Positions 10,338 to 23,900 of a stretch of 64,000 bases of DNA are shown here, one piece after another. The DNA comes from Cyathus striatus (Eukaryota > Basidiomycota > Agaricomycetes > Agaricales > Nidulariaceae), in NCBI GenBank assembly GCA_025738555.1, contig JAOVFP010000013.1, positions 2,418,001 through 2,482,000 of the forward strand, written 5' to 3'. A model generated the notes under the pieces. It was not told the DNA's origin. It searched no databases and worked only from the letters and a program-made list of their open reading frames with translations. The position numbers and the translations under genes are program-made. Each line of letters starts with the position of its first letter. The stretch's first letter is position 1.

Positions 10338-13060
10338 TGTGTGAGAGGGGGAGATGGGAAATGGGGGCAAAGGGGAGGAAATTGACGCGTCTTGATGTAG
10401 AGTTCAACTTTCAACCATACAATCCATTGAAAGTCCGCTGGCACGACGCATTGACCAGCATCATGCGACGCCTCCTGCCTAACACAACTTCCTCCGTCCA
10501 GAACCACCATGGCTGTGTAATTTCCGATAAGTTCCTAAATCATGTCTTTTCTTTCTCCCAGGAAGCCCTACGGTCCTATTTGTCCCGCTCACTCCTTGGC
10601 TTGCTTGCATATCATCTATCTTGTTTCCGCCCAACAATGACAACCACTTTCCTGTCTCTGTCTCTGCACCTTACCTAAATCCTTATTGGTACCTAGTTGC
10701 TGCCTTTATGTAACGTCTGGGAAGAGCTGCGACTGGAAGACTCACGCAGTCGCAAACCACGAATGACGGACGGCTTTGCCCGAGCGTCAAGACTGGGGTT
10801 CTAGAAAGTTATCCACACTGCAAGGTATATGGGATATATAGCTGGATTTTTGCTACATGGGGTCTCCACGAAAGGAAAAGAACCCCTATCTTCATCTTGC
10901 CGCTCTTGCTAACCCTTCAAATCACCGACGTTGCAAGGGAGTATCTTGTAGTACCGCCTGCTCTCGAGACACCACTGTATAACTTTCGTGCCGGGGTTGG
11001 CTAAGAAAGAGTTGAATCGGAGAATTTATCCTTTACATTCCTAGCCAACTCCATTTTTTTTTCCTTCTGGGCATTTGCCGACATTTCGTTCAAAAGGCGC
11101 TATTTAAAAACCTTCATGGAACAGTTCAAGAAGGTGAATGACGCAGGCCCAAGCCTGCCTAAGCAAGCAAACCAAGTGGTTAACGCTTTCACGCTGAAAG
11201 TGCGATTTTGTTCTTGGATCTGTTCACGTAATAAAAGTCTCTACCAGCCCCAGCCCTCGAAAGTCATCTTCGGGATATGTAAGTAAAGCTATGCAACGTT
11301 AAGGCAACATCTAATATCATGTTATAATGATCTCGCTGGACAGAAGGGTTCTAAAGAGGTTGTGCGTATCGTGTCTCACTAACCACTATGACAGGTATTT
11401 TTGCGAAGCACAGCCGTATGGTTCCATTAGTATTGTTTCCTTGGAACTGGCATGCTCATTATTTACCTCAAGTTATCGTTTTAGTGCTGTTGAACGCCCG
11501 TCCTTTAGTTAATAACGCATCGGCTCCGAACGGCTGTGATTGTGACCACCACTTCCCTACTATAATTACTGCTACTCGTGGTATGCTTCGGGCAAACCTT
11601 CTATCAATGGTCCACCCCCATGGCGGAATGAACTTCTCAAATAATTTCAGCCAGGACAGGCTTTGCATGCTGTGGCATCATGAAATACGTCCCGTATCAA
11701 GTTCGACCATCGATCATAGTAGCTGTAAGCATTGTGAAAGTTACTCAGGGGTTCTGACCTCTCATGCGGCACCCATACTACTGGAAAGTTTGCTAGACAT
11801 TGAGTCCTAGGCTCTGTGCCCTTGTTTTCCGCTGCTCGTAAGTTGCCAGATCACTGAAGTTTGTAATTTAGACAAGCCACCCAAACTGAAGCCGCACCAG
11901 CACCGTCCTTTCAATGAGAAATGTTTATGTCAGGCTAGTTTCTGTGCTGTTTCTGCCATGGGATATACAATCCGCGATGATCGGATATTTATATTTTCAT
12001 TGAAAATCGTACGCTGCTAATATATAAGGTACATTTGGCAGTAAGTTTTTGTTATTAAATTTATGTGCCATGGTTGATGTTTAGCAAGTTTTATGAGCAG
12101 AAAAGAAATGCTGGTTCGCTCCAGCGATTTTATAGGTTAAAGTTATAATGTGACTCTGAATGACGTCCTCTCAGCAACCTGAGGATTCACTCCGAGCAGC
12201 GAATTGTATACATGAAGGCGAGCTTAATCCAAAACCATTTCTTGTCAATTTGAACCAAGATACCACACTTATTACTCTGTTGAAAACTATAATCTGAAAC
12301 GACTAAAAGTCTCTAGAACTTGCGCAAGGTACGAATGCCTTCCAACAGATATTTTCTCAGAAGTTTGATCATTATTGTTCTGATATGCTTTAATTTTGCG
12401 TGGACTAATGGCGTGTCCGGACTCGGACAGCACTGCTTCCTGTGCTTGAAGTCGGCATGCCCTACCATCATACTTGCCGTGTAAGTTACGCTGTCCACGA
12501 CGAAAGCTGGAAGTCCTTAAATTATACTTTGAGAGACTACTAAATAGATCGAACTTGCACGTTCATAATGGACGTCCAATTGATTGTAAAATGATGCGTG
12601 ATAATTAGTTGTATTAAATTTACATTACTAAGGTAGTACAACTTGGTTCGAATTGTGACGAGTATAACTAAAGTCAGTTCGTTGGAGTGAATAAAGTCTT
12701 CATATGCACAGAAACATGATTCCCACTAACTTTAGTTGGTAGGGTTATGGGGCTCGATGTTGAAAACTTTTTGGCCGTAAATTTTGATGCTGTGAAGCTG
12801 AGTAGTCATGGGTTTAGTTATTCGGCAAATTCCTTGTTCACGTATTGTTCACCTTGTTTAATAAGTATGGTATGGCAGTAAGTAACGGGTCTCCTCCAGA
12901 GTTCACTTTCTTTCAAACTACCATGGCCGTTCTTAATGATATCCTTACCGAGGCATTGTACCGTGTACGATGAACATATTTCTTGCTGCTAGTATGTCTC
13001 TCTGTCTGTTGCCTCTGCGTACGGTATTCCTTCAGATGTTTGAAATTATAGTTCCTCTAG
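10338..13060. other. Gene-poor region
   Basis: About 2.7 kb with only short, unrelated open frames (the longest, 140 codons at 11388-11810, has no recognisable domain and AT-rich codons). Contains the upstream region of the PARP-finger gene near 10338-10700. No rRNA or tRNA fold was seen. Confidence 0.5.
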
Positions 13061-13831
13061 TACTATCACCCATCAGTAGTTCGTATTGATCACTGGTTCG
13101 TATTGTTACAGGTGTGACCATGTGTGACTGTTGGCAGAATTCAAACTCCATTGATCATTTTGATGGCACCTGTTCGTGCTTCACGTAGCCAAGCATTGGC
13201 TAAGCGGCCAATCGGTTAGGTTATGAGCTATGCATGTTAGTACATGCTGGAGGTATTAGTATATGGCGCTATGGCCTTGGAGTGTGATCACGATAAGAAC
13301 TATAATGTAGGGGTTGAATATAGTGGTCTTGGTGGTAACCTGTATAGTGAGTTCCATTCCAATGTCCATGTGAGTTAGTGGGTAATATAGCAGGATGTAC
13401 CTGATAATAACTTGAGTGTGCGCCATGAAAAGTTGCTGGCAATGTCTCTGGACCTCCTATCGCAGGTGAGTAGTGTTGAATATGTGAAGAATCATATAAA
13501 GAATTTAAAGGCTTCATACGCTGTTAACACGCCAAGAAGTATAAACGAGCAGCAGCTCGCTTAACACGACTCACGTGGAGCGCGTCCATCAAAATCATCA
13601 GAACGATCACAAATTTCAGAATCCGCTGCGCCGATACACAGCTAGCGTGACATTCTTCCAAAAACATCCATTTGAATTTTGAGCAATTCTGAACAAAAAA
13701 AGTGATATTCATGTATAGTAATATAAGTAGATGACAGATTTAAAATTTTGAAGCAGGGGAGGCCTGAGAAAGGAGAGATATTTGCCCAATACGAACCAGT
13801 GATCAATACGAACTACTGATGGGTGATAGTA
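13061..13831. mobile_element. MITE-like element, Tc1/mariner type, with 45 bp terminal inverted repeats
   Basis: The sequence at 13061-13105 is repeated as an exact inverted copy at 13787-13831. Reading inward from the left, the arm starts TACTATCACCCATCAG and ends with two spaced copies of GTTCGTATTG. The outermost TA at each end can be the duplicated target dinucleotide, making the element 13063-13829 (767 bp), as expected for Tc1/mariner-derived non-autonomous elements. No transposase was found inside. The interior holds only short open frames (a 62-codon one on the minus strand at 13524-13712). Superfamily assignment rests on the TA and the arm design. Confidence 0.8.
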
Positions 13832-14962
13832 TTCTCCTTCGTACTCTGTATAATATTAAGCTTACTTATCAATGAAGTTCTGCTGTTTCTCCTGCTTCTT
13901 TTATTTCATGATTTGCCTTTTCAAGTTCTACTTCTACCTTACTTCTACCACTTCACTTGTGCTACTTGGTCCATCTGTACTGTCCTACATCTTACTACTT
14001 ATTGCTGTTCAATTTCAATTTTCGACAAGAATCTTTTTATCGGAGTTTGATCGAAGTTGTTAGTGGGCTTTGCCGGCGAAGCCGGCTCTAGGTATTATTA
14101 ACCAAGATTCGGATATGCAAGAAATGTCTGCAATGCCAAATCGCTTGCAGAACTTCGACTAGGTCTAAAGACTAAGCACCATGGCCAAACTAACGCAGAG
14201 TTGCTGACTCTACTAGCAAGATTTCACCGAACATGTCAAACTTGAGATATATCTGGAAATCACTTTTCTTATTTTGAGATTGTACATTTGTGATAGAAAA
14301 CTTGAAGCGTTGCTGCTTAAATTTTGAAGTCAGCTCTCAGTTTGTCTACAGTAGCAAACAAATTTCAGTGCGGTCCATATTTAACCCTTTGGCACTTCTC
14401 ATCCGCTCACATGCCCGCTGCGCTTAAATGATTATATATAGTCATCTTCTGGCATCTGGAGAATCTGTGTGACAAGGAGACATCGTCAGGGATAACCTGG
14501 CCATAAACATAAGCTAAGTTGCTGCATCGCCATCCCCTGAAGTTGAACGTCTTCATCGTGCTCAAAAACCCTTCCTGTCTCTTTTCTAAGCCTATCATAC
14601 AGAATCATGGGATTACGCCGAGGACTTCTTAAGAAACTCAGAATACCCTTTTGGAAAGAAGTTCCCGGAGTTTTACTGCATCCTACATGGCGTGGCTTCG
14701 GCAACCTGCCGGGAAGATGACCTCGTGCAAACGACAGCACCCAGCTTGACTGAAAAATGAAGTCGATGACCTCTCCTGTGCCGTAGTATTCATTTTTCTC
14801 TCGGCAGTATTTTTATCGAAAGCAACGTTTTTACGTCGCCGTCGGTTATCCGAATACTTGAATGTGAATCGGATTTACGGAACTGTTTATGTATAAGTAT
14901 CAGTCAGCAGTCAGTGCTTGAGCCCCCAACCTCTCTTCTAAAAATCCTCGAACCTCTACGAG
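13832..14962. other. Gene-poor region upstream of MFS transporter
   Basis: No supportable gene. A small GC-rich palindrome (GCCGGCGAAGCCGGC) lies near 14075. The last 200 bp are presumably the promoter and leader of the MFS gene. Confidence 0.45.
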
Positions 14963-16755
14963 ATGCTCAATATATCATCCAGTTCAGAAAGCAATCACGA
15001 CAACCTCGAAAAGGGTATTCAAACGAAAAATCCCATCGTGCAAGAAAATACAGAACCTAGCTCTCCCACTAAGGATTTTTTCATTTTACCTATACCAGAG
15101 CACCTCCGTTATGATAAGGGAAGAAAATTCAAGCTCGGACTTGCGATGAACATATATTTCGGCCTTGCCGGAATTTTCTGTGCGTTATCGTCTATCTAAA
15201 CTGAAATAAGTGGGATTAACTATGATAGCGCGATAGTGATCGCAAACCTTTATTATTCACAGCCTTTGCTGAGTATGTTATATTGCGTTAGAGACCACAC
15301 CACTTCTTTGAAACATTAATGTTGTTGCAGTTCAAATGGCTGAGACTTTCAATGTTTCCTATGAAGAAGTATCGAGGTACGCTTTATCAACTTGGTAAGT
15401 AGTATTATACTATTTGCTAATATAATTCCTTCCAGGGTTCCGACCTTGATACAAGCAGGGTAATACGTTTACTTATTTCTTGGCATATGGTTCTCATTAT
15501 TGAAATGAACTTCAGATATGCCACTGGCCTTCTTTTCATATCTCCTCTCGGTGACCTCATCCGAAGACGCCCCCTATTTCTAGGTCTAGTGTTTATTACT
15601 ACTTTCTTGACCGTTGGCCTTGCTATAACGAATAGTTTTGTCGCGTTCGAGGTCTTGAACTTCGTCATTGGCGTAGCCAACATTAGTCCACAAATTCTAA
15701 TCCCACTGACCGCTGACCTCGCCCCACCGGAACGCAGAGGATTTGCCTATTCTATAGTGCTCAGCGGACTTCTGGTTGGCCTACTTGTAGGAAGAGTGGT
15801 ATCTGGAGTTATTGCCGAGTTCTGTTCATGGCGCGTAGTTTACTATATAGCGATTGGTACTCAAGCGTTCGTCCTTGTTGGAAGCTACTTTATCATCCCC
15901 GACTATCCCGCGAAGAATATTAACCTGCCTTACTGGAAAATTATGTGGTCTATGGCAAAATTTCTTGTTACGGAGCCTTTGTTAATCCAAATTGTGATGA
16001 TAAACATCGCAACTAGTGCATGTTTTTCAAGCTACTGGGTCACGTTAACCTTCCTGCTGGGTGGTCCTCCATATTTCTATTCAACGTACGCAGAACTAAC
16101 CCTTTTTTGTCCACTCTCGCTTATTATTAAAGTAAAGGCTTGTAATTGGCCTTTTCGGGCTTTTGGGAATTGCAGGCGTGGCAGTAGGACCGTTCGCTGG
16201 ACGCCTGGTAGATAAAATATCAGCATGGCATGCTGCAATGATATCCACGATTTTCCTTATGTTGTTCCAAGCCGTACAGGTTATTGGAGGAGGCATAAAC
16301 ATATCCGCAGTTGTAATTTCTTGCTTTGGGTTCGATGTTTTCCGTCAAATTCAAAATGTAGCGCTGGTAACACTTGTTTTTGGGTGCGTTCTTACAACGA
16401 TCTTCGAAATACACCTTACTCATCTCTGTTCAAAGTTTGTCTATGGATGCTGTTTCCCGCTTAAATGCAATATTCGTTCTTTCTGTGAGTTATCCTTCTG
16501 GGCCAATCAATACTACGTTTCGAGCTGAGGACTTTTATTTTATAGTTCTATGCCGGTCAGTTAATGGGAACTTCTGTTGGAACAAAAGTATTCGTTCAAA
16601 ATGGATGGCGCGCATGTGCGGCCCTTATTTTAGCATGGTTTGCATTTCAGATGTTTATTCTTTTGCTTCGAGGGCCGCACTGCAAAAGATATACTTGGTT
16701 TGGATACGAAGGTGGAATTAGTGTGAAAAAGTTGGATACAGATAACAAGGCTTAG
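14963..16755 (+). CDS. MFS transporter, possibly disrupted near the first membrane segment
   Basis: Major facilitator superfamily permease with about 12 membrane segments. Exons after the first: ..15272, 15331-15376, 15436-15459, 15516-16085, 16138-16383, 16436-16484, 16546-16755. The loop 2-3 signature is present as SPLGDLIRRRPLF, and the C-terminus ends RGPHCKRYTWFGYEGG. All later joins keep frame, including a 24 nt exon. The first exon reads to FCALSSI and then meets an in-frame TAA at 15197-15199; the same frame resumes with INYDSAIVIANLYYSQPLL. Either a very short intron (15190-15228, 39 nt) removes the stop at the cost of a few residues, or the gene is a recent pseudogene. Substrate unknown; a proton-coupled exporter is a guess. 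Convergent with the Dal5-like permease. Confidence 0.78.
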
Positions 16756-17416
16756 ACATCGCTTTCTTACATATGTATTTATTTATCTTAAGAAGTTTCA
16801 TAGATAGGATAATATTGTCACGTCATTCTCGATTATAAAACATCATAGGCATCATCACCATTTCGTGTTCTAGTCATTACACAGTCTACGTATCTTCCAG
16901 TGGAATTTGAAAGATTGGTGGGAAAATCATCATAATCTAAACACCTGTTTCCAACGTTTCAATCCGTGTTGATAAGTTAATAAATTCTGCTCTACATAGA
17001 TGGTCAAATAAGAGCGCGACTCACGTACTGGAAAACAAGAATCAGTGATCATACAGGATCATACTAGTATCCCATATTCTGGTTTTCTGACGATTACGCC
17101 ACACGTAATGGTTTCGTCCCCGGATACAAATTGAGAATATAAAAAACCACTTCCTAGTTTTTCCTAATGCTTTCAACTTATAACTATTTAATCTCGTCAA
17201 AGTAATCTGGCGGAGACTCGCATTCTTGGTAGGAGACTATTATTCACATTACTCAGTAGAACACATGCTATAGTGACCAACCCGAGCTTACCACCTCAGA
17301 ATTAACATACAACCTTATCAATTTGCCTCGTTGAACAAAACCATACATTTTCTTCGACAAAATGTGTTCATATATAATGCATATCTTACAACATAAAAAA
17401 AAGAACGAAAACCCAA
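16756..17416. other. Convergent intergenic region
   Basis: About 660 bp between two converging transporter genes; AT-rich, no coding sequence that I can support. Confidence 0.5.
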
Positions 17417-19854
17417 TTAATGTGCAAACCTGAAATCCAAGCGCCTATTTCCTATATCTTTCGTAGTTTCGAGATAATGCGCTTTCTCCTAATAAAACAT
17501 TCATTCGTTAAAGGGTACTATTACTAAAAATCTTGCAATAGCTCACCTTGGATGTCATCGCATCCCAAACTTTGGCTCGTTGCTTGTTACGCCATACGTA
17601 GTAGGCTTTTGTGCCAGGATACAGAACGACGATATTAAAAAGACAAATAATTATTAGGATCAGGTTCCCGCGACGATCTGAATTGAAGCGTAAGCAAACA
17701 CATAAAATAAACATGAAAATAAACTCACATAGTGGTGCATCGTCTTTTCGGTAAACTTGGGATGCGACTACAGTAGACGCTTGTACAAACCTGCGTGGAT
17801 TATGTTGGTAATAGGAAATAAGCACATTAAGACATGAAAACATACATGTTGTAAAGGGATGCATTCACAGTTCGACTGGCAACTGCACCGGAGTTCCGAG
17901 AGCACCATCCGACTTGTATAGGATGCGTATAACTATAATAATACGTTAGATACCTGAAAAATGAAAAATGAAAAATGAAAAATATATACTCACGGGTATG
18001 ATAACAACCCAGTTGCAAGGCCCTGTACATGTAAAAGTAAATCACAGCTTCAAGATTATACACGAGTACAAGTACTACGCACAAAATAAACCCATTGGTT
18101 AGGATTGGCAGGCAGCGTATACAAGGCAACCAGGAATGGTAATACCCAGATGTCCTCCATCATCGCAACAATAGAGCGATCGTGTACCAATTCAGAAGCA
18201 GCCGTAATTAAAAACATTGTTAACATCCCGATAACGGATGAAGGAATAGTGAGCAGGTTAGACTGGAAGGTGTTGAATCCGAGGTTTCGCAAAGATAAAG
18301 TAAGGTATTGTCCTGGAGGGGTAATAGGAATGCCGAACATCAAACCACTAATCATGCAATATATCAGTAAGAATTCAACAAAAAAAAATAGAACAATACG
18401 AACAGAATATAAACAGGCCATAGATCGTAATCGCAAAGAGCGGTCCAGAGACGTTTGGGCGTCAATGCTTCACGGTTGTGCATGTCACCCTATCAAACAC
18501 GCGTGAGAATAATTACAATGCGCTCGTAAGTCTTTACTTACCTTGCTGGGGTCATCCCTAAGGATGCGAGACGTGATAATAACTTCCTCTCTCTCAGTAA
18601 ACCAACCTTTGGGTCTGTACCATGTCCTTGTCTGAGTCGGCGACGGTGGCATCTTGAAAAATGTCGCTAAACCGATGGACAGAGTGATACAACCTTCCAC
18701 AAGGAAAAGCCATCTCCATCCAGCTTTGCCGTGCAGGCCTCTCAGGCGAAGTGTACCAAACGCAATAAAGCTTCCTATGATACTGCAGATATTAGATGAA
18801 ATCCAGAAAAATGCGAGGCGGATTGGAAGTTCGTGCTTCGTGTAGAAGTCTAGTTTCGTTTTAGTTGTTAGCGTTGGATCAAAACCTAGTTTGCGTACAA
18901 GATAGGTAGAGAATTAAATCAGGGATGAATCCGCCTTGAATAAATCTAAATAAATCTCGTAAGGTAGGCTGGGTATCTAAATATAATCCACGTACCCAAG
19001 AAGTGCCCGGGTGACGAAGAAAGAGGTCCTTCCTGTCAACCAAAATTGCCCGATAGTAACAATAGACCAAAGGCACATTTGGATCGGAATCCAGCGATCT
19101 GGTCCCATCTAACCCCGGGATTTCAATTCAAAGCTCAAAGTAATTCGCACTGAGAGCTTACCCGTTTTGATACTAGCTGGGAAGGTAGCTCAGCACATAA
19201 GAATGCAAGACGGAAAATGGAGTTTCCCCAGTTGAAGTCTGTCCGACAGGTCATGTTAAGTGATATAGCAAAATATATTGAGCGATAAGTGTACCGTCTG
19301 TGGTCAAGTTGAGGTCAGGAAGAAAATTGTCGGTGTTTGCTTGAGAAAGGTTGTTACGGTCGAGATTAAGTGCAGAGAAACTAATTGCAGCTACACCACG
19401 GAATCAGTCCGGTAATGAACACAGTGCCTAAGAAACTTAAATTACCCCAGAACATGACTTTCCAATCTATCTTCCTGATTATAGCCTGTAAACCTATAAA
19501 CAATTTCGTCGAAAAGATAATCAAAACGCTACTCACCCTCTCTTCCCTAAATGTCCATCTAGCCTTGGGGTCGAATCGGTGAAGATTCTCATATTCCTTC
19601 TTGGGCCAATAGTGCGGTGCAAGTTCATTATCGTCGTAAACTGAACGTCGAGTTGCAGTACTGTCGAGGTCGTTGGCTTTCCTACGACGATAAAGCCAGT
19701 CTGTGAACTTGAAAGGTTCTGGCTCGGCATTCAGCAAGTCATCCGTCGGGTCATAGGCTGCTTTAATGTCTGCTCCAGAGAGGTGTTTATCATCTGAAGA
19801 AATTATAGAGACCGTCTTGGACTTCAAAGAATCACCGTTGGGAGCAGAGGCCAT
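17417..19854 (-). CDS. Allantoate/pantothenate permease-like MFS transporter (Dal5 family)
   Basis: Anion:cation symporter-type MFS permease, probably at the plasma membrane and importing small organic anions such as allantoate, nicotinate or pantothenate. About 14 exons join cleanly; the first three are 19854-19537, 19485-19446 and 19390-19295. Features in order: a ~105-residue cytosolic N-terminus, [10 protein letters not shown] entering the first membrane segment, the family signature [20 protein letters not shown], then [20 protein letters not shown] and PSP in mid-protein, and [20 protein letters not shown] in the second half. It ends RLDFRFAH, the usual end of fungal members. The start ATG 19852-19854 is the first in frame. 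An intron near 17955-17990 contains four tandem TGAAAAA units. Substrate is not determinable from sequence. Confidence 0.9.
17955..17990. repeat. Short tandem repeat in an intron
   Basis: Four near-perfect 7 bp units (TGAAAAA) lie inside an intron of the Dal5-like permease, between coding exons. No coding effect expected. Confidence 0.8.
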
Positions 19855-20932
19855 GGTAAGGAGAGGGGTTCCGCGTTTTTGAGCCAGGTGAGATATTGTA
19901 GCCTTTTAAGAGAAATCATCGGTTGTCCGATTAGCTTTTCAGGAGAAATGTAGAGAACCGTGTGGTGACCCAATAGTCATAAGGGGATTGAGCATGGTGT
20001 GCAAGAACCGCAAAATGGCGCAAGAGCTTGACGAAATGATTGCTTTTGACGCTAAAAATAGGCCATAATATGAGCACAAGTCGACAATGTCCCTTTATCT
20101 GGGTTCGAATACGTTCAGATTTTATCATGGGCCCTCACGCCGGGGTACAGAGCCGTTGCGCAATAACAGACACTGCCCTTCAAGAATGTCGACTAGAACC
20201 AGATTTGCAAAAATTTCCAAGACTGGTCTTCAGCCGACCCAGTAAGACAGTGGCACGCAATTAAAGCACCCAGGTGATAATACGACACCAGATAGGGCGG
20301 TTTGCCGCAAATACGTGATTTATGATGGTATTGCGAAAAGGTATAGTAACCGTAAAGGCACGATAATTATGTATGCATAAGATTCAAGTATTGTATCCGC
20401 ATTGAGAGCGCGTGTGGTCGTGCAGGGTTTACAATATGTCCGCAGCACTTGGCAGCATTTTCTGGTTTTCTACGGTCTGTCTTTTAGCAGGCTCAAATCG
20501 GTCCAGACCCAGATATATACGGAGATAAGATGACTGTTACGGTCTTCATCATCACGAGAACCAGTGGGTGTTATAAGCGTCGACAGATGGCGAGTGAGAG
20601 TGAGACTCGTGGACGATAGTGGATTAGCAGTGAGTGTTGAGTCAGTGAGTCGAGAGTGAGGTGGAGTGGAGATGATTGATTGGTTGGGAGTAACGGGACC
20701 GTGGGGAAGTCGAGTCGCGTGATGAATTGATGGGATTCCCCGACGTGTATTTCCTTTTGTAAACGACGGACTCTCTGCTTCCAAGACAGGTCTCCGCCAT
20801 CGACAGCAGTAGTCTCAACTCCCTCAGCCACTCCCTCCTCTGAACTCAATCATTACCTGAACTCAAACCTTCAAATCTACCCGACAACGCGCTCGCTCTC
20901 CAGGGCTGGATTTGCTGTAATTGTTCGCCGCA
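19855..20932. promoter_or_regulatory. Divergent promoter region, Dal5-like permease / HIR1
   Basis: About 1.08 kb between divergent start codons. Minus-strand open frames at 20470-20849 lack recognisable domains and are judged chance. No individual factor site can be supported. Confidence 0.4.
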
Positions 20933-23900
20933 ATGCGCTTCACGAAGCCTTCCTGGGTTGCACACAAAGATGCTGTAAAGACCGACAATAACGCCAAGCG
21001 ATTGTCAATATTTTCTGTACATGTCCACCCAGATGGTTCACGTATTGCTACAGGAGGTCTTGACGCAAAAATACGCATATGGAGCACCAAACCCATCCTC
21101 AACCCCGCCTCCGAGGCCTCGGGCAAGCCACCCAAGAGTTTATGCACATTAACAATGCATACAGGCCCAGTTCTCACAGTTCGCTGGGCTCATTCTGGGA
21201 GGTGGCTAGCTAGTGGGAGTGACGATGAAATCGTGATGATTTGGGATCTCGATCCGTAAGTCGTGTAATTTGTGGTCTTATTTGCGCGTTTTCTTGGGGT
21301 TCAAACGCTATGATGCTCTTAGGAACGCGAAAGGAAAGGTTTGGGGGACTGACGAAGTGAATGTTGAAGGATGGAAGCCGTTAAAGCGATTACCAGGACA
21401 TGAAAGTGGTATGTGGATTCCTGCTATCGTTAGTCACCCATGCTGAGCGCGATTTACAGACGTTACCGACCTGGCATGGTCCCCAGGAGATCGATATCTG
21501 GCTTCAGTGGGCTTGGATTCTGCAGTTTTTATATGGTGTGGTTATACCCTCGGTGCGACGCTCAGCTTTCATTCATTTCACAGCAGCTAACATAGCTTAT
21601 CCTCATTGCAGAACGATTACGCAAACTGGACATGCACCAAGGGTTTGTTAAGGGCGTATGTTGGGATCCCGTGGGAGAATTTCTTGCAACTCAGTCAGAC
21701 GACCGAACAGTGAAGATTTGGAGGACAACAGACTGGGGTCTTGAGGCGGAGGTTAAAAAACCATTTGAGGACTCTCCTGGAAGTACGTTCTTTCGCAGAC
21801 TCAGGTGTGTATTCCTGCATATCTATTGTAGGGATATCATGATACTAACATCGTTACGATAGTTGGTCACCTGATGGTGCACATATCACAGCTGCTAATG
21901 CGACGAACAACAAGGGTTTCGTCTTTATCGCTGCCGTTATCGCTCGTAATACATGGACATCAGAAATAAGTCTGGTCGGCCATGAAAATACTGTTGAGGT
22001 TGCTGTACGTAGAACTTCCTGCTTTCATTTACTCCATCCATTCAACAAACTTAGTAATACGTCACTATTTTCAATGTACAGGCTTACAATCCCCACATAT
22101 TCCTACGCAACCCGAACGCCCCAGTCCAGACGGCCAACATATGTTCTGTTGTAGCTCTCGGTGCAGATGATAGGTCAGTGTCGGTATGGCAGACGAAGAG
22201 CGCCAGACCGCTGATAGTGGCTAAAGAGGTGTTTGAGCGACACATCATGGACCTCAGTTGGTGAGTATCCACGTGGGCCTGACGTCTATGTTTGCCACCT
22301 GCTGTTGTTCTCACATGTAACTTAAAACAGGTCGTGGGATGGATTAACCTTGTACGCTGCTTCTTCAGACGGCACTCTCGCTGTTTTCAATTTCGACCCA
22401 GAGGAGCTGGAAGGTATTGCGCCTCATTCAGCACAAGAGCAGTATCTTGCCAAGTTTGGATTTATCCCTCCACCGGTGCCAGGGGGATACTCTCACTTTG
22501 GTGGTGCTGGTGTGGGACCAGGACCAGAAAAGATGACGCCTCCACCTAGTCCGGGACGTGTCGACAACTTTGAACCGGTGGCGAGCGCAAATGTGAATGG
22601 AGAGAAGGTCAATGTCCTCGTTGCAAAGAGGGGGAAGAAGAGGGCGCAACTGCAGCCTGGTGGTGTGCCTTCTGCCAGCAGACCGTCGGCCTCAACACCC
22701 GTGGCCAATGGCAGACCCCCGATATCAAAGAGAGCACAGTTGATTCCGATACAGGACAACAATAAACCCAACGGCCCGCTGATGTTATCACCCTTGTTCC
22801 CGCCGCCTTCAGAACAGCCATTCAACGATATAGCGCCGCAGAAGTGGTCAGACGGCATGACGATGGATCTCGATGTACCCATCGATGCGCTGGATTCTGC
22901 GTTCCCTGCAAAGGGTAAGCGGAAAGCGTCGATAGATGATGAGGCTAGACCGATACCAAAGGCCAGAACGTTGGGTGGCGATAGGGCTCGGGAGGTAGGC
23001 GTAGCACGGGAGTTGGCGGCGGCGCAGTGGGTTGGGCAGAGCACCGGAATTGCGGGCGGCAGTGGAGTGTTGCTGCCTACCCTTCCGGTGCTGACATATT
23101 TGACCACTGATGTCGAAGGAGGTGAAGAGGTGTTCGATGGAAAGAATTCTGAGGATGGGCGTGCGTATTTTAAGTATGCCCTGTGTATTCGTACTGATAA
23201 AATTGGGACTATAGGACCTACGGAGGTGATATTTGTTCTTGGAAAGCAGACGCAGTGGTTAGACTATCTTCCAAGCCCCGTAATCGCTCTCAGGGCAACT
23301 AGCTCCTTCTGTGCCGCTGCCATGCAAGACGGTTCTATAAACGTTTATTCGCATACAGGAAGAAGGTTCGTTTAATTGGCTTTTATTCGAGTTCTTCTGC
23401 TTAGCTTTACAGATTAATGCCTACTGTAGCGTTGGGCTCTCCATGCGCGATAATGGAGGCAAGCAAAAATGCTTTATTTGTCGTAACATCGTCCGGAATG
23501 GCCTACTGCTGGTAAGTCGGTATCGGTATAAGCCCGTTACAATACTCTTATGCGTTCTTTAGGAACATCAAAAAGCAAACTCCATTTTTCCCTCCCACTT
23601 CGATCGCCCCCGTCCTCTCCTCTCCTAATCAAGTCATCTCAAGTACTGCTGTCCGGCCGAACGGTTCCCCAGTAGTAACCTGCTCTAACGGTGTCGTCTA
23701 CACATACGACACTTCCTTATGCTCCTGGGTGAAAGTTACCGAGAAGTGGTGGTCGGAAGGGTCCGATGTTTGGCAAGGTCGACAAAGAGGGAACAATACT
23801 ACCCGTCAAGGGATCATGTCAAATATCGAAGCCAGCATTGCAGGCACACCGGATGAGAGCAATGCGGATAAGCAGAGACCGGAATGGTGGAGTGCTGCGC

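Noticed and set aside
11388..11810. 140-codon plus-strand open frame
   Set aside because: No start context, domain, introns or codon pattern like neighbouring genes.
20095..20125. B-box-like GGGTTCGAATAC
   Set aside because: No A box or cloverleaf could be formed around it.
22493..23107. 204-codon minus-strand open frame within HIR1
   Set aside because: Antisense to the conserved HIR1 linker and B domain; no homology.
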